A stretch of DNA of 64,000 bases from DATJGS01 sp035494735. Lineage in GTDB: Bacteria; Eisenbacteria; RBG-16-71-46. Shown in pieces: positions 45,321-53,021 of this stretch. The notes under the pieces are model-generated. The model saw nothing but the letters and a program-made list of their open reading frames with translations. It was not told the origin of the DNA and did not search any database. Location: assembly GCA_035494735.1 (NCBI GenBank), contig DATJGS010000033.1, positions 1 to 64,000 on the forward strand. Reading direction: 5' to 3'. Position numbers and translations under genes: made by a program. Numbering within the stretch: position 1 is the first letter of the stretch; each line of letters begins with the position of its first letter.

Positions 45321-46047
45321 AGCGCTGCTGTTCTCGTCCGATCAGCCGCTGCCGCTGTCGCTGATCGTCGAGTCCCTCGAGTCCGAACCGGAAGCCGTCG
45401 CCGAGGCGCTGCACGCGCTGGGCGAGACTTACGCTGCGCGTGAAGCCGGCGTCGAGCTGCGCGAGATCGCCGGCGGCTGGATGCTGGTCACGACCGCGGC
45501 GCAGGCCGAGTGGGTCGGCCGCATGCTGCGGGGAAAGAGGCGCATGCGCCTGTCGCGCGCCGCGCTCGAGACGCTGGCCATCATCGCGTACAAGCAGCCG
45601 GTCACGAAGTCCGAGGTCGAGGCGATCCGCGGCGTCGACGCGAGCGGCGTGCTCGCCACGCTGCTCGAGCGCAACCTCGTGACGATCCGCGGTCGCTCGA
45701 AGGTGGTGGGGCGGCCGCTGCTGTACGGCAGCACGCCCGAGTTCCTCGACTACTTCGGACTGCGCGACCTGCAGGAGTTGCCGCGCCCCGAAGAGTTGCG
45801 CGCGCTCGTCGCGGCGCGCGAGCCGGAGCAGCTGGAGATGATGGAGATCGAGGTCGTGTCGCAGGTCGCCACGGACCTCGGGCTCGGCAAGGTCGGCGGC
45901 GATCTCGCCGAAGGGCGGCACGATGTCGAGCCGCTCGCCGACGCGCACGGCGCTCCGGCCGAGGGCGCGTCGCGCGACGATGCGGACGACGTCGAGGACG
46001 ACGCAGCGGAAGAGGCCTGGGCCGAGCGCGAACCGGGTCGCTCTTGA
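45289..46047 (+). CDS. scpB: Segregation and condensation protein B
   Basis: A 252-residue partner of ScpA built of two winged-helix domains. LQAAIEALLFSSDQPLPLSL, GVELREIAGGWMLVTTA, ALETLAIIAYKQPVTKSEVE, IRGVDASGVLATLLERNLV and GRPLLYGSTPEFLDYFGLRD are characteristic. A C-terminal acidic tail (residues about 205-252) is variable in the family. It overlaps scpA by 32 bases and the rluB-type gene by TTGA. Confidence 0.95.
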   Translation: MPPVHLQAAIEALLFSSDQPLPLSLIVESLESEPEAVAEALHALGETYAAREAGVELREIAGGWMLVTTAAQAEWVGRMLRGKRRMRLSRAALETLAIIAYKQPVTKSEVEAIRGVDASGVLATLLERNLVTIRGRSKVVGRPLLYGSTPEFLDYFGLRDLQELPRPEELRALVAAREPEQLEMMEIEVVSQVATDLGLGKVGGDLAEGRHDVEPLADAHGAPAEGASRDDADDVEDDAAEEAWAEREPGRS

Positions 46048-48299
46048 GCGGCATCCGGCTGAACAAGTTGCTGGCGACGCGCGGCATCGGTGCGCGCCGC
46101 AAGTGCGACACGCTGATCGAGTCCGGCGCCGTCCAGGTGAACGGCGTGACGGTCACCGAGCCGGGCACGCGCGTCGAGCCCGAGATCGATCGCGTGATGG
46201 TGAACGGCCGCCCGCTGCCCGGCGCGCCGACTCACCGCTACCTGATGCTCAACAAGCCCGTCGGCATGATCACGACGATGGATGACCCCGAGGGGCGGCG
46301 CACGATCCGTGACCTGTTGCCGTCCGGCTCGCGGCTGTACCCGGTCGGCCGCCTCGACGCCGACACCAGCGGTCTGCTCATCGTCACGAACGACGGCGAG
46401 CTCGCGCACCATCTCATGCACCCGCGCTACGGCGTCGAGAAGCACTATCGCGTGCTCCTCGAGCGCGAGCCGACCGAGCGCCAGCTCGAGCGGCTGGCGA
46501 CGGGCGTCGAAATCGAGCCGGGCGTGGTGAGCGGGCCGGCGCGCGTGCGACGCCGCGATCCGGTCGCGCGCGGCGCGGTCATCGAGATCACGCTGCACGA
46601 AGGTCGTTATCGGCAGGTGCGGCGCATGTGCGAAGCGCTCGGGCTCACCGTGCTCGGGCTGCACCGCTGGGCGTACGGTCCGCTGCGCCTCGGCGAGCTG
46701 GCCCGCGGCGTGTGGCGGGAGCTGAGCGACTCCGAGGTCGAGATGCTGCGCAGCGCTTCGGCACGTCCGACGCGCCGCGGCGCGCCGGCACGCGGATTCG
46801 CGCCACCGCGCGCCCACACGCGCGGCGTGCGCCGGCGCCACGACGAAGCGTCGCCCGCGTCGCCTCCGGCGCCTCCGCGCGCGGCACGCGATCCGGGACC
46901 GCGAGCGCAGGCGCCGCCACCGCGCGATCGCGCCGAGCGCGGAACGGCGGAAGGGGGATGGGTCGGGAGGAAGTTCGAGACGCCGCGTGCGTTCGAGCGC
47001 CCGGAGCGCGCGCGCGGACCGCGGTCGACGCCGGACGTTCCGCACGGGCCTCCCGGCAAGCGACTGCGCGTGCGCGATTCGGAGTTCGGGACACCGCGCC
47101 GCGTGCCGAGCGAAGCGCCGCGGCCGCGTTCGGAACGACCGGAGCGCAAGCCGCCGCGGTTCGGTCCGCCAACGCGCGACACGAGCCCGCCGCAGAGACG
47201 CTCGCGCGAAGAGGGGATGAGGCAGCGCGAGTCGACGCGACCGCGCGACGAATGGTCGGGACCTCCCTCGGACTTCGAGCGCGAACGGCCCGCGCGGGAA
47301 GGCGGACGCGAGCGCGGACGTCCCGGCGCGCCCGTGCGCGCCGATCGTGCCGCGGCTCCGGATTTCGGCGGACGTCGCGACTCGCGCCCGGCGCGGGGAC
47401 GCGCTCCGCGCGACGCGGCGCGTGGAGTCGAGCGCGGCACCCGCGGTGGGCCGCCGGCCCGCTTCGAGCGTGGGGGGCGTGCTGCGCCGCCCGCGCGTTT
47501 CGAGCGCGGTCGCCCTGATGGACCGCCTGCCCGCTTCGAGCCGGGTGGCCGGGGTGCGCCTCCCGCTCGCCCGCAGCGTCGTGGCGCAAACGCGTCGCCG
47601 GCTCGCCTCGAGCGCTGGAGCCGGGGCGGCCCGCCGGCCCGGCTGGAGCGCGGCGGTCGCGGTGCTCCGCCGGCGCGTTTCGAGAGAGGGAGCCGCGGAG
47701 CTCCGCCGGCGCGTTTCGAGCGCGGCACCCGCGGCGCCGCCCGTTTCGAGCGAGCGAGCCGCGGCGCACCTCCGGCGCGCGTCGAGCGTGGCACTCGCGG
47801 CGCCGCCCGATTCGATCGCGGCAGCCGTGGTGCGCCGCCGGCCCGTTTCGAGCGAACGAGCCGTGGCGCCCCGTCAGCCCGTTTCGAGCGGACGAGCCGT
47901 GGCGCGCCGCCGGCCCGTTTCGAGCGGACGAGTCGTGGTGCGCCGCCGGCCCGTTTCGATCGCGGCAGCCGCAGCGCACCGCCACCGCGCTTCGAGCGGG
48001 CGAACCGTGGCGCACCGCCCGCCCGTTTCGAGCGTGGCGGCGGCCGCGCACCGTCGAGAGGTTTCGAGCGGGGGCGCCCCGCCTCCGGTCGTGGTCGAGG
48101 ACCGGCCCCGCGGCGTGGCCGGGAGTTCGGCGGCGCGACGCGTTTCGCGGGCGGCGAGTCGGCGCGGTCCCCGGGCGGCCGGGCGCCGACGGCGCGTCGT
48201 GGCCGGCGTCAGGGCCCTGGCTCGGGCGGGCCGAGGCCGCGTGGCGGTCCTCCCAAGCCTCGCATTCAGCGGCCGGGGAAGCGCCCGTCGCGTGGGTGA
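46044..48299 (+). CDS. rluB: RluB-type 23S rRNA pseudouridine synthase with a ~500-residue Arg/Gly/Pro repeat tail
   Basis: A 751-residue protein. Residues about 1-240 are a complete RluB/RsuA-type synthase: an S4 RNA-binding domain (RLNKLLATRGIGARRKCDTL, VQVNGVTVTEPG), NKPVGMITTMDDPEGRRT, the catalytic-Asp motif GRLDADTSGLLIVTNDGELA, and EGRYRQVRRMCEALGLTVLG. These enzymes make pseudouridine in 23S rRNA. The rest is disordered. Residues about 245-460 are basic, Pro-rich; about 465-677 hold some 18 units close to GSRGAPPARFER; the end is RG-rich. Family members are normally about 240-350 residues long. The TTG at 46044 overlaps the scpB stop. A downstream frameshift is not needed to explain the tail, since the frame stays open with in-frame 36-bp repeats. 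Confidence 0.9.
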   Translation: MSGIRLNKLLATRGIGARRKCDTLIESGAVQVNGVTVTEPGTRVEPEIDRVMVNGRPLPGAPTHRYLMLNKPVGMITTMDDPEGRRTIRDLLPSGSRLYPVGRLDADTSGLLIVTNDGELAHHLMHPRYGVEKHYRVLLEREPTERQLERLATGVEIEPGVVSGPARVRRRDPVARGAVIEITLHEGRYRQVRRMCEALGLTVLGLHRWAYGPLRLGELARGVWRELSDSEVEMLRSASARPTRRGAPARGFAPPRAHTRGVRRRHDEASPASPPAPPRAARDPGPRAQAPPPRDRAERGTAEGGWVGRKFETPRAFERPERARGPRSTPDVPHGPPGKRLRVRDSEFGTPRRVPSEAPRPRSERPERKPPRFGPPTRDTSPPQRRSREEGMRQRESTRPRDEWSGPPSDFERERPAREGGRERGRPGAPVRADRAAAPDFGGRRDSRPARGRAPRDAARGVERGTRGGPPARFERGGRAAPPARFERGRPDGPPARFEPGGRGAPPARPQRRGANASPARLERWSRGGPPARLERGGRGAPPARFERGSRGAPPARFERGTRGAARFERASRGAPPARVERGTRGAARFDRGSRGAPPARFERTSRGAPSARFERTSRGAPPARFERTSRGAPPARFDRGSRSAPPPRFERANRGAPPARFERGGGRAPSRGFERGRPASGRGRGPAPRRGREFGGATRFAGGESARSPGGRAPTARRGRRQGPGSGGPRPRGGPPKPRIQRPGKRPSRG
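47436..48075 (+). repeat. In-frame 36-bp tandem repeats within the rluB-type gene
   Basis: About 18 head-to-tail units, mostly 36 bases (two are 30), encoding variants of GSRGAPPARFER. Units in the second half (about 47690-48000) are closest to each other, so copy number may change by slippage. The start is the Gly codon at 47436, in frame with the TTG at 46044. Confidence 0.85.
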
Positions 48300-48415
48300 A
48301 ATGGCTGAACCGCAGTGGACTGCCCCGTTCGCCTGAGAATTCACAGTAGACAGCGGCCGGGGCCGTGAGATGCTTGTGCTCGCCTTCGTGCTCCTCATAT
48401 GCGGCAGCGAGGAGC

Positions 48416-48438
48416 CTTCGCGCCAGGACGGCGCGAAG
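48416..48438. other. GC hairpin in the rluB downstream region
   Basis: CTTCGCGCC (48416-48424) pairs perfectly with GGCGCGAAG (48430-48438) around AGGAC. No T-run follows on either strand, so it may be an RNA structure or a factor-dependent end of the long operon. Confidence 0.4.
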
Positions 48439-48483
48439 CGGATCCCAGGGAAGCACCCCTTGTAGTGCCTGGTGAGGAGAGCG

Positions 48484-49059
48484 GTGCAACTCGATCGCGT
48501 GCCTCCGCCCGTCGCGCTCCCGGAAGAAGCGACTTCGCAGCTTTCTGGAACGATCCCCCCAAGCGACGGGGTAGAAAGCGCTGACAGGTTCGGGGCGGCG
48601 CCGTTGCGTCGCGCGCTGTCCTGGCGCGGCGGACTCGCGGTGCTGGCCGGAGCGTTCAGCCTGCTCGGCCAGGGAGAGCGTGCGCGAGTCGATTCGCGCT
48701 TCGTCTCGCCCAGTTCGACGCTCGCGACGTACTGGTCGGCGCTGCGTGACGACGACGTCGAAGGTGCTTCGGAATGCCTGGTGGACGGCGGCGACGGCGT
48801 GCCCGAGCCGGGGACGCTGTGGTTCCTGCCGCCGACCAGCGACCTCACGCTCACGTCCTTCCGCACGCTCTCGGTGACGGCAGGTCGTCTGCTGGTGCGC
48901 TACGAAGTTCGCTATCACCCGCGCGGCTCGCGCGTCGATCTCCGGTTCGAGACCGGCAACGAGCTGGTGCGCGAGCACGGCGAGTGGCGCATCGCGCGCG
49001 GGATCGGCGAGGCCAGCATGCCGGAGTGGAAGCCCATTCCCCGAACGGTTGACATCTGA
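48484..49059 (+). CDS. Hypothetical membrane-anchored protein with NTF2-like domain
   Basis: A 191-residue protein of unknown function. The GTG at 48484 is preferred because AGGAG lies 4-5 bases upstream; a GTG at 48472 in the same frame lacks one. A hydrophobic segment at about residues 48-64 (GGLAVLAGAFSLLG) should anchor it. The exported C-terminal part (SSTLATYWSALRDDDVEGAS, LVRYEVRYHPRGSRVDL, REHGEWRIARGIGE) resembles the NTF2-like/DUF4878-type fold of small exported proteins. A promoter for the next gene overlaps its 3' end. Confidence 0.65.
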   Translation: MQLDRVPPPVALPEEATSQLSGTIPPSDGVESADRFGAAPLRRALSWRGGLAVLAGAFSLLGQGERARVDSRFVSPSSTLATYWSALRDDDVEGASECLVDGGDGVPEPGTLWFLPPTSDLTLTSFRTLSVTAGRLLVRYEVRYHPRGSRVDLRFETGNELVREHGEWRIARGIGEASMPEWKPIPRTVDI

Positions 49060-49078
49060 TTCGAAGCGCCACTAGGCT
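49049..49078 (+). promoter_or_regulatory. Promoter of the PorV-like gene
   Basis: TTGACA (49049-49054), 18 bases, TAGGCT (49073-49078), 39 bases before the ATG at 49118. The -35 box overlaps the last codons of the preceding gene. Confidence 0.7.
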
Positions 49079-49117
49079 CCACGTTCGGCCGAATTTCGCA
49101 CCCACTCCGAGGGATGC

Positions 49118-50233
49118 ATGACGCGTCACCTGCGCGTACCGCTCGTCGTTTTCGTCCTGCTGGTCGCGGCCTCGCCGGCATTCGCCACGAAGTACGCCGG
49201 TGAATTCATGAAGATCCCGGTCGGCGCGCGCGCCATCGGCATGGGCGGCGCCTTCACCGCGGTGTGCGACGACGCGACGGCCGCGTTCTGGAATCCCGCC
49301 GGGCTCGTGTACCTGCCGTATCGCGAGGCGCTGTTCCAGCACGCCGAGCAATTCGGGAGCCTCGAGAACCACGACTACCTGAGCGCGGCGTATCCGCTGG
49401 GCGGCGACAAGGAGCATCGCTCGACGTTCGGCGTCTCGCTCGTGCGCCTGGCCGTCGACGACATTCCGATCACGCCGCGCCCGAGCAGCCTGCGCCCCGG
49501 GGTCGACTTCCTCGACTACGGCACGGACAACGATCCGACGACGCCGGGCAATGGTCAGGGCAACGGTGTGTGGGATCGCGGCGAGCGGCTGCTGCTCACG
49601 TCGGACGACCTGTACATGGCCTCCAGCGCGGACATGGCGGCCACCGTTTCGTACGCGCGCCAGCGCGGCAAGCACTGGACGTTCGGCGGCAACCTCAAGT
49701 TCGTGCGCCAGAGCATCCCCGACACGCTGCGCGGCGAGCACGTCACGTCGTTCGGCGCCGGGCTCGACGTCGGCGCGAACTACATGCCGACCGACGCGGT
49801 CACGATCGGAGCGGTCGTGCACGACCTGACGACGACCTACCTGTCGTGGAGCAACGGCACGCACGAACTCGTGGTCCCGACGCTCGACACGGGAGCGGGC
49901 TTCAACTTCTACCCGGCCGAGCGCCACGCGCTGACCTGGGGCTTCGACCTGGGCTGGACGTTCGATGGGCGGGAAGCCGACAGCGAGATCCGCACGTCGC
50001 GCACGAACGTCGTCATCCGCACCGGGCTCGAATACTGGTACCGCAACACGCTGGCCCTGCGCACCGGCGTGAACGCGAAGGACCTCACGTTCGGCGTGGG
50101 GGTGCGCTACAAGCAGGTCGGCGTGGACTACGCCGCGTCCCTGAACCGCTTCTTCGCGGCCGACGACCCGAACTTCCCCTCGGACCAGAATCTCGACGCC
50201 AGCCAGCTGGTCTCGCTGGCGGTGAACTGGTAG
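49118..50233 (+). CDS. PorV/PorQ (UPF0164)-type outer-membrane protein
   Basis: A 371-residue outer-membrane barrel of the PorV/UPF0164 group (FadL-like fold). Signal peptide at 1-23. The family signature follows at once: GEFMKIPVGARAIGMGGAFT, AVCDDATAAFWNPAGLVYLP. Later strands include FGVSLVRLAVDDIPIT, GAGLDVGANYMPTDAVTIGA and GLEYWYRNTLALRTGV, and the chain ends VSLAVNW with a C-terminal aromatic residue as barrels usually do. In the type 9 secretion pathway PorV shuttles cargo carrying C-terminal sorting domains, so this may serve the FlgD-domain proteins in the window (inference). Strong terminator downstream. Confidence 0.88.
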   Translation: MTRHLRVPLVVFVLLVAASPAFATKYAGEFMKIPVGARAIGMGGAFTAVCDDATAAFWNPAGLVYLPYREALFQHAEQFGSLENHDYLSAAYPLGGDKEHRSTFGVSLVRLAVDDIPITPRPSSLRPGVDFLDYGTDNDPTTPGNGQGNGVWDRGERLLLTSDDLYMASSADMAATVSYARQRGKHWTFGGNLKFVRQSIPDTLRGEHVTSFGAGLDVGANYMPTDAVTIGAVVHDLTTTYLSWSNGTHELVVPTLDTGAGFNFYPAERHALTWGFDLGWTFDGREADSEIRTSRTNVVIRTGLEYWYRNTLALRTGVNAKDLTFGVGVRYKQVGVDYAASLNRFFAADDPNFPSDQNLDASQLVSLAVNW

Positions 50234-50252
50234 CCGCGCCCGCTCGCGCTTC

Positions 50253-50291
50253 GCCGCCCGGGACGCCACGCGTCCCGGGCGGCTGTGTTTT
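50253..50291 (+). terminator. Intrinsic terminator after the PorV-like gene
   Basis: GCCGCCCGGGACG (50253-50265) and CGTCCCGGGCGGC (50271-50283) form a perfect 13-bp stem around CCACG, followed by TGTGTTTT. Confidence 0.9.
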
Positions 50292-50343
50292 CGGGCCGCG
50301 GCGACGTCCCTCACCGCGCGGGCGCGCGTCGCCGGCCCGCGCC

Positions 50344-50372
50344 TTGACGGAACCCGACGCGCTTCCTAGTGT
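50344..50372 (+). promoter_or_regulatory. Promoter of the tandem glgC genes
   Basis: TTGACG (50344-50349), 17 bases, TAGTGT (50367-50372), 42 bases before the GTG at 50415. Confidence 0.65.
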
Positions 50373-50414
50373 GCCGCGACGACGTTGCGTCGGGCTCTCT
50401 CCAAGGGAGATCGC

Positions 50415-51692
50415 GTGCGGCAGGTGATGGCGCTGGTGCTCTCGGGCGGTGGGGGCGAGCGGATGGGCGTGCTGTCGGCGGAGCGCGCGGTGAGCGCGAT
50501 CCCGTTCGGTGGCAAGTACCGCATCATCGATTTCGCGCTCAGCAACTGCTGCCACTCCGAGATCGTCCACGTCGGCGTGCTCACGCAGCACGCGCCGACC
50601 TCCCTGCACGACCACATCGGGGCGGGACGCCCGTGGGACCTCGATCGCCGCGGCGGCGGCGTGATGGTGCTGCAGCCGTACCTGACGCGCAGCAACTCGG
50701 GCTGGTATCGCGGCACCGCGGACGCGATCGCCCAGAACCTCGATTCCATCGACGAGCGCGGCGGGGACCGCATCCTCGTGCTCGCCGGCGATCACGTGTA
50801 TCGCATGGACTACCGTGCACTCGTGCAGACGCACGAGCAGCAGCGCGCCGCCGTGACGCTGGCGGTGACGCCGGTGCCGCGCGACCAGACGCGGCGCTTC
50901 GGCATGGTGACGGTGGACGGGGAGGGCCGCGTCACGCGCCTCGACGAGAAGCCGGCGTCGTCCGAGACGCTGCTCGCGTCGATGGGCATCTACCTGTTCG
51001 AGTCCGACGTCCTGCGCGAAGCGCTGCGCGGCCGGCCCGTGGATCTCGTGCTCGACGTCCTGCGTCCGCTGCTCGACAGCGGCGTGCGGCTCGCGGCCCA
51101 TGCGTTCTCGGGCTACTGGGAGGACGTCGGCACCATCGGCTCATACTACAGAGCGAACCTCGAACTCGTGGCCCCCGAGCCGCGGCTCGTGATGCACGAT
51201 CGGCGCTGGCCGATCCTCACGCGCGACGAGGAGCGACCGCCGGCCCTGCTGCTCGAGGGCGCCGACGTCGAAGACAGCGTGATCGCGAACGGCTGCCGCA
51301 TCGCGGGCCGCGTGCGGCGCTCCGTGATCTTCCCGGGCGTCGCGATCGGCGCCGGGTGCGAGATCGTCGATTCGATCGTGTTGCCCGACGTGATCGTCGA
51401 ACGCGGCGCGCGACTGACCGGCGCGATTCTCGACAAGTACGTGCGCGTGGGCGAGGGAGCGCGCGTCGGCCGCGCCGCGCTCGACGATCCGAGCGCACCC
51501 GCGCCCTCCGCGAGCGACGGCTGGCTGGAAGGGCTGACGCTCGTCGGCAAGGACGCGGTGTTGCCGCCCGGACTGCGCGTCGGCCCGGGTGCGGTGATCG
51601 GACACGGCGCGCTGCCCGAGGACTTCGGAGAAGGCGAAGTCGGCGCCGGCGCGCTGACCCCGAACCGCACCTGGTACGGGGACCGCACGTGA
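50415..51692 (+). CDS. Glucose-1-phosphate adenylyltransferase-like protein (divergent copy 1)
   Basis: A 425-residue GlgC-family protein (ADP-glucose synthesis for glycogen). GTG at 50415 with AAGGGAG at good spacing. Present: AIPFGGKYRIIDFALSN, GRPWDLDR, YRGTADAIAQN, AGDHVYRMDY with the catalytic Asp, and LDEKP for glucose-1-phosphate. A left-handed beta-helix (GRVRRSVIFPGVAIGAGC) completes it. The N-terminal loop, GGGGERMGVLSAERAVSAIP, differs from the usual GG-x-G-x-RLxxLTxxRAKPAVP: the RAKPA Lys is Val and the Pro-Ala is Ser-Ala. It may therefore be a regulatory, GlgD-like subunit. Stop overlaps the second copy (GTGA). Confidence 0.85.
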   Translation: MRQVMALVLSGGGGERMGVLSAERAVSAIPFGGKYRIIDFALSNCCHSEIVHVGVLTQHAPTSLHDHIGAGRPWDLDRRGGGVMVLQPYLTRSNSGWYRGTADAIAQNLDSIDERGGDRILVLAGDHVYRMDYRALVQTHEQQRAAVTLAVTPVPRDQTRRFGMVTVDGEGRVTRLDEKPASSETLLASMGIYLFESDVLREALRGRPVDLVLDVLRPLLDSGVRLAAHAFSGYWEDVGTIGSYYRANLELVAPEPRLVMHDRRWPILTRDEERPPALLLEGADVEDSVIANGCRIAGRVRRSVIFPGVAIGAGCEIVDSIVLPDVIVERGARLTGAILDKYVRVGEGARVGRAALDDPSAPAPSASDGWLEGLTLVGKDAVLPPGLRVGPGAVIGHGALPEDFGEGEVGAGALTPNRTWYGDRT

Positions 51693-52966
51693 AGGCGTCG
51701 CGCTACGCGTTCATCCTGGCCGGCGGCGTCGGCAGCCGGCTGTGCCTGCTCAGCGAGCGTCGCGCGAAACCCGCGGTGCCGTTCGGCGGCAAGTACCGGA
51801 TCATCGACTTCACGCTGTCGAACTGCGTCAACTCGGGCATCTTCGACATCGGCGTGCTGACCCAGTACCGGCCGACGTCGCTGAACCAGCACATCGGCAC
51901 GGGGCGGCCGTGGGACCTGGATCGCGATCGCGGCGGCGTGCAGTTGCTGCAGCCCTCGCTCGGCTCTCTGCGCGACGACTGGTATCAGGGCACGGCCGAC
52001 GCCATCTACCGCAACCTGATCCATCTGAGGCGCCGGCAGTCGGAGCAGGTGCTCGTGCTGTCCGGGGACCACGTGTACCGCATGGACTACAACGTGCTCT
52101 ACGCGTACCACGTCGCGCAGCGCGCGGCGGCCACCGTCGCGGTCACGGAAGTGCCGGAGGACGAAGTCCAGTCGTTCGGCATCCTCGAGACCGAGCCGAA
52201 TGGCCGCGTCATCGGCTTCCAGGAGAAGCCCAAGAAATCGCGCTCGCGGCTCGCGTCGATGGGCGTCTATCTGTTCGACCGGCAGTCGCTGATCCAGTGG
52301 CTCGTCGAGGACGCGAGCCTGGCGAATTCGAGCCACGACTTCGGCAAGGACCTGTTGCCGCGGCTCGTCGCGCGTGGCGAGGCGGTCTTCGCGTATCGCT
52401 TCCCGGCGTACTGGCAGGACGTGGGCACGCTCGACTCGTACTACGCGGCGAACATGGCGTTCCTCGAGGATCCGCCGCCACTCGCGCTCCACGACGGCGA
52501 CTGGATCCTGCACACGCAGAGCGCGGATCGCCCCGCGGTGCGCGTCGAGCACGGCGGCCGCGTCGTGCGCAGCGCGGTCGCGAACGGCAGCCGCATCGCC
52601 GGGCGTGTCGAGCGCTCCGTGCTGTTTCCCGGCGTGACCGTGGAGGCCGGCGCGGTCGTGCGCGACAGCATCGTCATGCACGATACGGTCGTCGAGAAGG
52701 GCGCGACGCTGGACCGCGTCATCATCGACAAGGAAGTGCGCATCGGCGCCGGGGCGAGGGTCGGCGAGGGAGATCCCTCGATTGCGAACCGCGCGTGCCC
52801 CGAACACCTCGCGAACGGTCTCAGCGTCGTGGGCAAGGGCGCCGAGCTTCCGCAGGGTGTCCGCGTCGGCCGGAACGTGCGCATCGGGGCGTTCGTCGAG
52901 CGCGACGACATCACCGCCGATGTCCCCGACGGCGGCGTGGTCGACGGTCCCGAGTCGATGCACTAG
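51689..52966 (+). CDS. glgC: Glucose-1-phosphate adenylyltransferase (copy 2, canonical)
   Basis: A 425-residue enzyme making ADP-glucose from glucose-1-phosphate and ATP, the first committed step of glycogen synthesis. The loop LAGGVGSRLCLLSERRAKPA is intact with its Lys, then VPFGGKYRIIDFTLSN, YQGTADAIYRN, SGDHVYRMDY (catalytic Asp), GFQEKPKKS and PAYWQDVGTLDSYY. A beta-helix (VERSVLFPGVTVEAGAVVRD) follows. It has exactly the same length as copy 1 and is coupled to it by GTGA, as expected for two subunits of a heterotetramer. A terminator hairpin begins at its stop codon. Confidence 0.93.
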   Translation: MKASRYAFILAGGVGSRLCLLSERRAKPAVPFGGKYRIIDFTLSNCVNSGIFDIGVLTQYRPTSLNQHIGTGRPWDLDRDRGGVQLLQPSLGSLRDDWYQGTADAIYRNLIHLRRRQSEQVLVLSGDHVYRMDYNVLYAYHVAQRAAATVAVTEVPEDEVQSFGILETEPNGRVIGFQEKPKKSRSRLASMGVYLFDRQSLIQWLVEDASLANSSHDFGKDLLPRLVARGEAVFAYRFPAYWQDVGTLDSYYAANMAFLEDPPPLALHDGDWILHTQSADRPAVRVEHGGRVVRSAVANGSRIAGRVERSVLFPGVTVEAGAVVRDSIVMHDTVVEKGATLDRVIIDKEVRIGAGARVGEGDPSIANRACPEHLANGLSVVGKGAELPQGVRVGRNVRIGAFVERDDITADVPDGGVVDGPESMH

Positions 52967-52995
52967 AGGCCGCGCCTCACGCGAGGCGCGGCCTC
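52966..52995. terminator. Bidirectional hairpin terminator between glgC and the transglycosylase gene
   Basis: GAGGCCGCGCCTC (52966-52978) and GAGGCGCGGCCTC (52983-52995) form a perfect 13-bp stem with a 4-base loop between two convergent genes. Confidence 0.8.
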
Positions 52996-53021
52996 TCGGT
53001 CGCTCGCAGCGTCCCGTGGTC

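Noticed and set aside
47436..48075. CRISPR-like array
   Set aside because: The 36-bp units are contiguous, in frame and without spacers; they are coding repeats.
46645..48978. 777-codon minus-strand frame across rluB and the next gene
   Set aside because: It spans two genes and the repeat tail without any domain; the plus-strand reading has intact RluB motifs and a coupled start.
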